A DNA stretch of 35,603 nt from a virus: positions 1 to 35,603 of the IMG/VR virus record IMGVR_UViG_3300034524_000062. One strand, given 5' to 3'. The notes under the pieces were generated by a model that saw only the letters and a program-made list of their open reading frames with translations, ran no database searches and was not told the DNA's origin. This document shows, piece by piece, positions 30,345 to 35,603 of this stretch. The translations under genes were made by a program, and so were the position numbers. The stretch's first letter is position 1, and each line of letters begins with the position of its first letter.

Positions 30345-32180
30345 CTAGCCCTCGGCCAGCGCCTTGATGTACTCGTCCGCCAGATTCCTCTTGGCCCGCT
30401 TGCCGGCCTTGGCCGGGATGGAGGCCTCGGCCCGCGCTTTTCCGGCCGCCTCGTGGCCGGTGAGAGTAGCCACCTGGGGCTTGTCTGCTCGGACGGCCGT
30501 CGTCCCCGCCCTGGCCCCGGCCCTGCGCCGCTCCTCGACCACTTCTTCCAGGGTCTTGTTGTTCTCTTTGATCTGGCGCTCCAGTTCCTTCTGGGCGCGC
30601 CGGCGCATGGCCAGGAACTCTTTGAGGTCGTCCTGGGTGGCTCCCATTTCCATAAGCTCCCGGTTGTAGGCCAGGCAGGCGAATTTGCCCTTGTGGTAAA
30701 CCACCAGCTCGCCCAGGCGGTACGGGTCGTAATAGACCGTCACCGTTTCGCCCACCAGCTTCCACAGCTCCGGCGAAGCATACCAGAAGTTCTGCATCTT
30801 GATGCCCTCGTCGAACACCTTTCTGGTGTCCGCGCGCATCAGCAGGATGTCCAGCGCCCTCGGGTCGGGCATGTCCAGGCGCGCTTTGGGCTTTTTCCTG
30901 AAGGCGTCGTATGGGGTGGTCTTGATCCCGGAGTGGATGCGGGTGTGGTAGTCGGACACCAACCAATAGGCGAACTGCTGTATGGTCTGCTCCAGGGTCC
31001 ACAACTTGCCTTCTTTCTGCAGCTTCTGGGCTTTCTCGAAGGCCTTTTCCGGCTTGTTCTGGGGCGAATTGCCGATGTAGCCGGGGGCGTAGCGGCTGAA
31101 GCGGTCGGCCACCGTGCCGAAGGCTCTTTCCACCGGTTTGGACCACGGGCTGTATTCTTCGCAGTAGGTTACGTCTATGCGCAGGGCTTTGAAGACGGCG
31201 TCCAGCCGGTCGCTCCGGTAGTCCTTGCCGTTGTCGATGTAGGCTTCCATCGGTAGGCCACACAGCGGGTTATCCGGTTCCGCCTTGGGCAGCACGCCGT
31301 GGCGGAAAGCCAGGGCGATGGTGTCGCTGGACGGCTGCAGGCTGATGCACCAGCCCACAAAGGCCGCCGTAGTCATGTCCAGCCAGGCCGTCAGCCAGGG
31401 GCGCACCAGCTTCCCTTTGTGCTCGATAAAGAAGTCCAACTGGTGGTGGTCGCCCACCCAGACCTGATTAACCAAGCGCGGCTTGCGCCTGATTACCTTG
31501 GGCATGACCTTCTTCCGGTAGGCCTCCACGCCCTCGCGGCCCATGACCTCTTCCGCGTAGCTGACCATGTCCTTGATCGCCCGGCAGAAGCTCTGGTAGC
31601 TGCCCACCTTCCAGCCCTCTTCTTCCGCCCGCTCCTGCACCCGCTCGTAAACCCAGGCCAGGGTCGGCTTCAATGATGTGAGGTAGAGCTTCTTGGCAAA
31701 TTCCAGGGCCTCCGGGTCAAAGGACTTGCTGCCGTATCCCTCGCTTTCCCTGGTCTTGCGCAGTCCGTCCAATATGCCCATAAACCCCCTTTCCTGGTAA
31801 GATGCAATCCAGCGGTACAGCGTGGCCAGGCTGACCCCGGCCATCCTGGCCAGGCTCTGCCGCTGCATTGTCACGTCCTCGCCGGCGTACTCCAGCGCCT
31901 GGCGGACGAACACCTCCCGCCGCAGGGCTTCAGTGACGATCTCCTGGCCCTCGGCTTCGATGATCTCCGCCAGGTTGGTGCCGTCGGCGGCTTTTAACAC
32001 CTGTTCGGTTTTCTGCTGCTCGAAATAACGGTTTTGGGCATGGGCGGGCAGGGCGGAAAGGGGGATTAGCCATTGATTGCCGTCCCTTACCGGGTTGAAC
32101 GCCTTTATTGCTTTAAGCACCGCCTGGCGGCTGACCCCCATCAGGTCGGCCGCCTCGGCCACTGTCAACCTGACTTCCAC
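30345..32180 (-). CDS. Transposase (MuA-like, DDE)
   Basis: This 611-aa transposase catalyses cutting and joining at the phage ends. The N terminus is a MerR-like/HTH end-binding domain (LTVAEAADLMGVSRQAVLKA). A second HTH follows (QSLARMAGVSLATLYRWIA). The catalytic core has Asp in VWVGDHHQLDF (D244 or D249), Asp in AYIDNGKDYRSD (D316) and Glu in SPWSKPVERAFGTV (E351), about 35 residues apart. Next come a Mu-type C-terminal beta barrel (ETVTVYYDPYRLGELVVYHK) and a basic tail that may contact MuB. Start is GTG. The length is near Mu A (663 aa). Confidence 0.95.
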   Translation of the reverse strand: MEVRLTVAEAADLMGVSRQAVLKAIKAFNPVRDGNQWLIPLSALPAHAQNRYFEQQKTEQVLKAADGTNLAEIIEAEGQEIVTEALRREVFVRQALEYAGEDVTMQRQSLARMAGVSLATLYRWIASYQERGFMGILDGLRKTRESEGYGSKSFDPEALEFAKKLYLTSLKPTLAWVYERVQERAEEEGWKVGSYQSFCRAIKDMVSYAEEVMGREGVEAYRKKVMPKVIRRKPRLVNQVWVGDHHQLDFFIEHKGKLVRPWLTAWLDMTTAAFVGWCISLQPSSDTIALAFRHGVLPKAEPDNPLCGLPMEAYIDNGKDYRSDRLDAVFKALRIDVTYCEEYSPWSKPVERAFGTVADRFSRYAPGYIGNSPQNKPEKAFEKAQKLQKEGKLWTLEQTIQQFAYWLVSDYHTRIHSGIKTTPYDAFRKKPKARLDMPDPRALDILLMRADTRKVFDEGIKMQNFWYASPELWKLVGETVTVYYDPYRLGELVVYHKGKFACLAYNRELMEMGATQDDLKEFLAMRRRAQKELERQIKENNKTLEEVVEERRRAGARAGTTAVRADKPQVATLTGHEAAGKARAEASIPAKAGKRAKRNLADEYIKALAEG

Positions 32181-32217
32181 CCTGGAAACCCCCTCATACT
32201 ACCGTCGCGTGGCTTTT

Positions 32218-32235
32218 GCCGGCAGGCGTGCCGGC
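32218..32235. other. GC-rich hairpin between ner-like and transposase genes
   Basis: GCCGGCA and TGCCGGC form a perfect seven-base stem with a four-base loop in the short leader of the transposase gene. There is no T-run, so it is unlikely to be a terminator; it could modulate translation or processing. Confidence 0.35.
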
Positions 32236-32248
32236 CGTATCCCGGCCT

Positions 32249-32458
32249 TCACGCCGCCAGCTCCTTCAGCTCGTCCACGCCCATGCCCAACGTTTCCGCC
32301 AGCGCCGGGAGGTACTTGCCCACCGGCTTCTGGCCGTACAGGATTTTAGATAGGTACTGTTCGCTGACGCCCAGCCGGGCCGCCAGTTCCCGCTGCGTCA
32401 TGCGGTGGTCCAAGAGCCACCTCTTTACTTCAACCCCCAGCCTGGTTAGCCGCTTCAT
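32249..32458 (-). CDS. XRE-family HTH protein, Ner-like
   Basis: A 69-aa DNA-binding protein consisting of a single XRE helix-turn-helix (VKRWLLDHRMTQRELAARLG, then VSEQYLSKILYGQ). It precedes the transposase as ner does in Mu, where Ner represses the early and repressor promoters. GGGAGGTGG lies just before the ATG. Regulatory targets are probably in 34061-34241; this is inference from Mu. Confidence 0.82.
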   Translation of the reverse strand: MKRLTRLGVEVKRWLLDHRMTQRELAARLGVSEQYLSKILYGQKPVGKYLPALAETLGMGVDELKELAA

Positions 32459-32480
32459 GCAACCACCTCCCGGACGTGAT

Positions 32481-33212
32481 TTATCGCACCTTCTGGGCTA
32501 ACCGGTACAGGCTGGCCTGGCTGCCCACCCGCCAGCCCCGTTTCTCCGCCACTGTCTTCAGCTTCCTGATGGCCTCAATCGTCTTCTGGCTCGGCTCCGC
32601 CTCGAAGAGCTGCCGCAGGAACTCCACGGCCTCCTCGTCCGTGGCCTTCGGCCTGAAAGGCCGGGGCAGGTAGACGATCTTCGTCTCCTGGGCCGCCGCC
32701 AGCCGCCGCACCTCCAGGGCCAGCTCGTCCAGCCGCCGCTGCACCTCCTGCAGGGCCTCTACGGGGATGAGCCGCCGGCTCTCCACCGCCTCGTACAGGT
32801 CGATCAGCATCTCCTGCACCATGACCGCCTTCGGCTGGTTCGACTTCATGCAGATTTTCAGGGCACCGCGCTTGGTGAAGTAGCGGACCTGCTGCTCTCC
32901 GGAGGGGGTGGTCAATTTGACCACCCCTGTGTCGTACTTCAATTCCGAGTTGCCCAAGGGGGAATCAATTTGATACCCCCTTTCCTTGAAACTGTCACGC
33001 TCGGTAAAACTCTCCTTATTCCGGTTGTAAATCCGGTGTACTGACCTCTCATCCGCATACCCCAGCGCTCTGGCCAGCGCCCTGGCCGTCACCACCGGCT
33101 GCCCGTCCACGCTCACCACCGCCAGGTCGCCCTCCTGGGCCAGCACCGGCAGCATCTCCTCCCGGCCGCTCCCACCCGCCGCCACCGGCAGTTGCCGCAC
33201 CTTTTCACGCAT
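32481..33212 (-). CDS. Phage antirepressor-type protein (P22 AR-N/Bro-N-like)
   Basis: The 243-aa product has an N-terminal antirepressor domain: VTARALARALGYADERSVHR, IYNRNKESF, then QVRYFTKRGALKICMKSNQP and VMVQEMLIDLYEAVESRRLI. A coiled coil and a C-terminal helical DNA-binding-like part (EEAVEFLRQLFEAEPSQKTI) follow. Such proteins inactivate phage repressors or act as DNA-binding regulators. The start ATG at 33210-33212 is preferred to a GTG at 33272. It is transcribed away from the 33305 gene. Confidence 0.85.
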   Translation of the reverse strand: MREKVRQLPVAAGGSGREEMLPVLAQEGDLAVVSVDGQPVVTARALARALGYADERSVHRIYNRNKESFTERDSFKERGYQIDSPLGNSELKYDTGVVKLTTPSGEQQVRYFTKRGALKICMKSNQPKAVMVQEMLIDLYEAVESRRLIPVEALQEVQRRLDELALEVRRLAAAQETKIVYLPRPFRPKATDEEAVEFLRQLFEAEPSQKTIEAIRKLKTVAEKRGWRVGSQASLYRLAQKVR

Positions 33213-33242
33213 TTTCTCACCACCTTTACAGGGATTTCCTCC

Positions 33243-33292
33243 CTCTCCGGCGAATTTGGTTACTGCACCCAAACCCCAAACCCGCCGGAGAG
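33243..33292. repeat. 10-bp inverted repeat between divergent early genes
   Basis: CTCTCCGGCG (33243-33252) is a perfect inverted copy of CGCCGGAGAG (33283-33292), with 30 bases between. The right arm overlaps the ribosome binding site of the plus-strand gene and the whole lies in the leader of the antirepressor gene. It could be an operator or an RNA stem that hides the ribosome site. Confidence 0.6.
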
Positions 33293-33304
33293 GAGGTGAA
33301 AATC

Positions 33305-33715
33305 GTGACTGACAATCTAATGGTCATTTCTGTTGCTGAGTTAAGAGAGCGCCTGAATTCAATTTTTCATGACATCATTCCTGAAGCCGTTGCCCGCCGC
33401 TGTCAAAGTGGTCTACGGTCCTTCTCAAGCAATCAGGAGTTTGAAAAGGCCCGCCTTGAGGCAAAGGAAGCAGTATCTCAACTCCTGGAACAGATCGCCA
33501 ATATGGAAAAGCAACCTATTCATAAAATCCAAACCCTGGTTCGCAAATCGCCCCTTAACGTGCAGATTTTCCTCATGGAGCGGGTGGTCTTTATGGACAA
33601 CCAGCTCCGACAAAAGGACCCTAACGAAACTGTTACTGTCCCCAGCGGCTTTGGGGAGTTTCTCCGGGCTTACCTGATTGAGGAGTACAACCGGAAGTTA
33701 GAAGATACTCCCTAA
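33305..33715 (+). CDS. Plus-strand early-region protein, unknown function
   Basis: I do not recognise this protein of about 136 aa. It is helical and charged (DNLMVISVAELRERLNSIFH, then QEFEKARLEAKEAVSQLLEQ and LMERVVFMDNQLRQKDPNE) and ends with FGEFLRAYLIEEYNRKLEDT. The GTG at 33305 is eight bases behind AGGAGGTG; an upstream in-frame GTG at 33296 overlaps that site. It runs against the early operon, and its codon use is less GC-rich than that of its neighbours, so it may be an acquired gene. No clear promoter was seen. Confidence 0.7.
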   Translation: MTDNLMVISVAELRERLNSIFHDIIPEAVARRCQSGLRSFSSNQEFEKARLEAKEAVSQLLEQIANMEKQPIHKIQTLVRKSPLNVQIFLMERVVFMDNQLRQKDPNETVTVPSGFGEFLRAYLIEEYNRKLEDTP

Positions 33716-33824
33716 CCGCTGCATTCACTTCCTCAAGGGTAAGAATCCTAGCATTTCCAATCCACCACTTGTTCAGGTCCATCCGCCCTTCCTGGGCGGC
33801 TTCTTTTTTCACCTGTTCCGCCAT
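33633..33824 (-). CDS. Small early protein, overlaps opposite-strand gene
   Basis: This 63-aa frame starts at an ATG eight bases behind AAGGAGG, an excellent ribosome site. The product (EEGRMDLNKWW-like core: RMDLNKWWIGNARILTLEEV, then NAAVREYLLTSG) has no family that I recognise. Its last 83 bases overlap the end of the plus-strand gene in a convergent arrangement. Either both are real or the end of one is non-functional. Confidence 0.5.
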   Translation of the reverse strand: MAEQVKKEAAQEGRMDLNKWWIGNARILTLEEVNAAVREYLLTSGCTPQSGKPGETPQSRWGQ

Positions 33825-33856
33825 TTGCCATTCCTCCTTAAATGATTTGTTGTTTG

Positions 33857-34060
33857 CTATGCCAGGAGCCTCAGCACCCGGCCGTCCGCCGTCTGGATGA
33901 TCCGCCCGTCCTCAAGCTCCAGGTCCGCCCCGAAGCTCCGGGCGTACTCGATGGCCTCTTCCAAACTGCGCTTCCTCCACACGTGCCCTTCCCAGTCGAT
34001 CACCTCCCAGTTGGGTCCCACGCGCCGCAGGCCCCACAGGTATTTCGGCCGCTTCTTCAT
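33857..34060 (-). CDS. Small early protein, first gene of the early operon
   Basis: A 67-aa protein of unknown function, probably a small alpha/beta domain (LRRVGPNWEVIDWEGHVWRK, then SLEEAIEYARSFGADLELED). The pattern of strands, a helix and ILE/IIQ strands is reminiscent of DUF2188-type proteins, but that is uncertain. GGAGGTG lies five bases before the ATG. It is the first gene behind the predicted early promoter. Confidence 0.7.
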   Translation of the reverse strand: MKKRPKYLWGLRRVGPNWEVIDWEGHVWRKRSLEEAIEYARSFGADLELEDGRIIQTADGRVLRLLA

Positions 34061-34241
34061 CGCCGCACCTCCTTTCCGGGTTTTGTCGTAATGGCTCGTT
34101 AGATTACGTTTGCCCGATGCTCAACTTGGTGATAATATAATTGTGGGGTTAAATTCTTTCCCCAGGACTAATTTTAGCACAATCGTATAACTAAGGTCAA
34201 CAAGAAATTACACATTTGTGTGGTTGAAGGGAGGTGAGAGT
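34061..34241. promoter_or_regulatory. Divergent early/repressor control region
   Basis: An AT-rich island between the repressor and the early operon. The leftward promoter reads TTGACC (plus 34195-34200) and TAAAAT (34171-34176) with an 18-base spacer. Possible operators are the near-palindrome ACACATTTGTGT (34210-34221) next to the repressor start and related ACAAT/ATTGT half-sites around 34139-34184. A TATAAT (34136-34141) on the plus strand might serve the repressor, but no matching -35 was found. Confidence 0.65.
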
Positions 34242-34889
34242 TTGTCTACCTCAGATAGTGATTTTGGAACTCGGCTCAAAGCTGCCCTCAAAGCGGCAGG
34301 GTTGACACAAAAAGAAGCAGCAAGGCTGCTTAATATCTCAGAATCGGCTATGTGTAATTACGCCCGTGGAAGGATACCAGAGGCAAAAATACTTTACAGG
34401 ATTGCACGATTGTGTAACTGCAGTATGGAATGGCTCATTGCAGGCGAAGGCCCTGGCCCGCCGCAACCGGCAAAGCGCGCCAGGGAGCCCGACGCCGCCC
34501 GCGTCATGGCCGCCGTGGCCGCCCTGGAAAAAAATGAATTAGAATCCTATCTGAAAGGGGAAATGCCGCCTGAGCGCTTCATGCACCGGGTCGCGGAACT
34601 TTCCGGCCTGCCCCCGCCGGCCGTGGAAAGCCTGATCCAGAGCATGGGGCGTGTGAACCGCTCCGAAAACAGGGAGGAGGCCGCCGCCAGCGATCTCCCC
34701 GAAGAAACAAAAAAGCTCCTCTGTTACTGGTCGGAGTTAACAGAGGAGCAGCGAAAGGACGTGCTCGACCTGGCCACCGGATACTACTCCCAGAAGGTGG
34801 CTCCAGGCAAGTCAGGTCCCTCCGGCAAAAACGCCACCAAAGAAAGAACCGCCGCAAGCCCTGACGTAAGACAAGCAGAGGGCTTTTAA
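34242..34889 (+). CDS. Phage repressor, XRE-family
   Basis: The 215-aa product has an N-terminal HTH (FGTRLKAALKAAGLTQKEAA, then RLLNISESAMCNYARGRIPE) followed by the usual IARLCNCSMEWLIAGEGP. There is no S24 peptidase region with Ser/Lys, so it is not self-cleaving; induction could instead go through the antirepressor. Helical segments (MAAVAALEKNELESYLKG, EETKKLLCYWSELTEEQRKD) probably mediate oligomerisation. The TTG at 34242, six bases after GGGAGGTG, was preferred to a GTG at 34218. It plays the role of the Mu c repressor. Confidence 0.85.
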   Translation: MSTSDSDFGTRLKAALKAAGLTQKEAARLLNISESAMCNYARGRIPEAKILYRIARLCNCSMEWLIAGEGPGPPQPAKRAREPDAARVMAAVAALEKNELESYLKGEMPPERFMHRVAELSGLPPPAVESLIQSMGRVNRSENREEAAASDLPEETKKLLCYWSELTEEQRKDVLDLATGYYSQKVAPGKSGPSGKNATKERTAASPDVRQAEGF

Positions 34890-34969
34890 TTAAACCTTCT
34901 CAGGACAAATTCTTGTCCCTCGTCATACTTCATCACACCGTATTCCCCCTTAATTGCGTCCCTTCCAGC

Positions 34970-35004
34970 GCCCTCCCGGTCTGTTATGTGCCCTCCGGGA
35001 GGGC
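34970..35004 (+). terminator. GC-rich inverted repeat after the repressor, possible terminator
   Basis: GCCCTCCCGG (34970-34979) pairs perfectly with CCGGGAGGGC (34995-35004). Only a weak GTTAATCTT follows on the plus strand, so termination would be inefficient. The right arm runs into the first CGTTAA motif of this end. Confidence 0.45.
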
Positions 35005-35415
35005 GTTAATCTTCCGTTAAACCCGCGTTAAACCTACTTTTAACCACTCTTTTTGAGCCGATCAATCGGCCCCTGCCGCCCCACATTCGGCTGGACCACC
35101 GCTTTCCATCTTACCTTTGTATATTTATGCATTATTTATGTATAATTATGCAAGTTTTACCCTTCCTAAGGCCTTCTTGGTTGTCAAATACCATCCTCTT
35201 CCAAATTACCCTCAAACCCTTGTCTAACCTGGCTTCGAGCCGGTTTTTGCCTACCCCTCCCAGGTATGTCTTCAGGTTGTCAAAATGCCGTTAACGCGCC
35301 CGCGCGCCGGCCGCCATCTAAAATACCTTCAAACCCGCACCACGTCTAGCATTAACGCCATTAACGCCGCCGTTAACGCTGCCGTTACAAACCCCGCCTA
35401 CCGCCCGTTTTAACG
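35004..35415. repeat. CGTTAA motif clusters, attL side
   Basis: CGTTAA starts at 35004, 35015 and 35026 (11-bp phase). A palindromic CGTTAACG lies at 35289. A second cluster has TTAACG at 35352, 35361, 35373 and 35410 plus CGTTAC at 35383. The motif is the same as in the central and left clusters. Confidence 0.7.
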
Positions 35416-35554
35416 CTCCTAAACCCCAAAATCTCACGATGGTAAGAAAAACCAGCTCTTTTCCCATTCCGCCCCTCATCGCATCAAACCCTTGTGTCCC
35501 AAGGTTTCCCGCCTTTTCCCGCCTTTTCCCACTATACCTTCCACCCATACCCCT

Positions 35555-35579
35555 TCCTTTTCTTCAGTGAAAAATGACA
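35555..35579 (-). repeat. Phage end (Mu attL-like terminus)
   Basis: Read inward the sequence is TGTCATTTTTCACTGAAG, matching the other end TGTTGCTTCTCAC at 9 of 13 positions with all four differences being transitions. TCAC lies nine bases from the TG in both, as in Mu. Confidence 0.65.
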
Positions 35580-35603
35580 GCTGAAAATTAACCCCATAAA
35601 AGA

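Larger units (their letters stand above)
15..35579. mobile_element. Mu-like transposable myophage, essentially complete
   Basis: The element encodes a MuA-like DDE transposase, a MuB-like ATPase, Gam, GemA, Mor and a full Mu-order head, tail and baseplate set. Both termini begin 5'-TG (read inward) with TCAC after nine bases, the same spacing as the Mu left end. The repressor end is at the right of the window, so it is inverted relative to the usual Mu map. Nearly all genes are on the minus strand, except the repressor, a moron-like gene in the tail region and one early gene of unknown function. The exact ends are inferred from sequence similarity. Confidence 0.9.
34890..35579. other. Non-coding attL-like region
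   Basis: No convincing gene is seen in these 690 bases. The region carries the inverted repeat after the repressor, CGTTAA clusters, subterminal repeats (AATGCATAAAT inverted at 35123-35133, TAAAACTTG inverted at 35151-35159), a tandem 10-mer (GCCTTTTCCC at 35511 and 35521), single TCTCACG and TTGATGCGA-like transposase-site pieces (35432; 35479-35487 inverted), and the terminal TGTCATTTTTCAC read inward from 35579. Confidence 0.7.

Noticed and set aside
34903-34918. GGACAA/TTGTCC hairpin after the repressor as terminator
   Set aside because: The stem is only six bases with no T-run; the stronger inverted repeat at 34970-35004 is a better candidate.
35318-35548. 76-codon minus-strand open frame at the right end
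   Set aside because: It covers the repeat-rich phage end, has low-complexity composition (GNGSVNGGVNGVNA from the CGTTAA repeats) and no good ribosome site.
1-35603. CRISPR arrays, tRNA or rRNA genes
   Set aside because: No regularly spaced direct repeats of the CRISPR type and no tRNA- or rRNA-like sequence were seen on either strand.

Overview
The window holds an essentially complete Mu-like transposable myophage (prophage or virion-derived copy) of about 35.6 kb. The likely host is a Gram-positive, probably thermophilic, clostridial-type Firmicute. The reasons are strong AGGAGG-type ribosome binding sites, frequent GTG/TTG starts, an LLH-family holin, an endolysin ending in an S-layer-homology-like segment, and DnaD/DnaC-like replication genes. 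The host assignment is inference; the phage type is well supported. Both ends carry Mu-style termini (5'-TG, then TCAC after nine bases), so the element probably runs from 15 to 35579. The window's right end corresponds to Mu's left (repressor) end.

Early region (right side, about 34241 down to 25406). A plus-strand XRE repressor (34242-34889) diverges from a leftward early promoter. The minus-strand early operon carries two small genes, a phage antirepressor, a Ner-like HTH protein, the MuA-like DDE transposase, the MuB-like AAA ATPase, a winged-helix protein, an uncharacterised protein, a DnaD-like protein with a DnaC-like helicase loader, Gam, a GemA-like (gp16) protein and the Mor-type activator. 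Two tiny membrane peptides (45 and 35 codons) lie between these genes. A terminator directly after mor has the predicted late promoter overlapping its 5' arm.

Late region (25300 down to 188, minus strand). Mu gene order is followed closely: gp25/gp26-like proteins, small terminase (gp27), large terminase (gp28), portal (gp29), gpF (gp30), protease I with a nested scaffold start, a decoration-like protein, capsid gpT, gp35/gp36-like proteins, gpG, gp37/gp38-like proteins, sheath, tube, a tail chaperone with a -1 frameshift extension, tape measure, LysM hub protein, gp44 to gp48 baseplate proteins and tail fibre genes. A 72-codon membrane-protein gene (13161-13379) lies on the opposite strand within the tail genes and has its own near-consensus promoter, as expected for a moron.

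The most striking feature lies between the tail-fibre genes and the lysis genes: a complete diversity-generating retroelement (DGR). In transcription order it has a C-type-lectin/FGE-fold target protein with a C-terminal variable repeat (VR), a GC-rich hairpin with a GATA tetraloop, an Avd accessory protein, the template repeat (TR), and a reverse transcriptase with YMDD and GNLTSQ motifs. All eight differences between TR and VR over 119 aligned bases fall at template adenines, and all change an amino acid. The phage therefore very likely diversifies its receptor-binding tip. The lysis module (small membrane protein, amidase, LLH holin) follows.

A second unusual feature is a CGTTAA motif in helically phased clusters (10-11 bp spacing) near both phage ends and once near the genome centre, just upstream of the protease gene. 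That position resembles the strong gyrase site of Mu. Its function is not known from the sequence.
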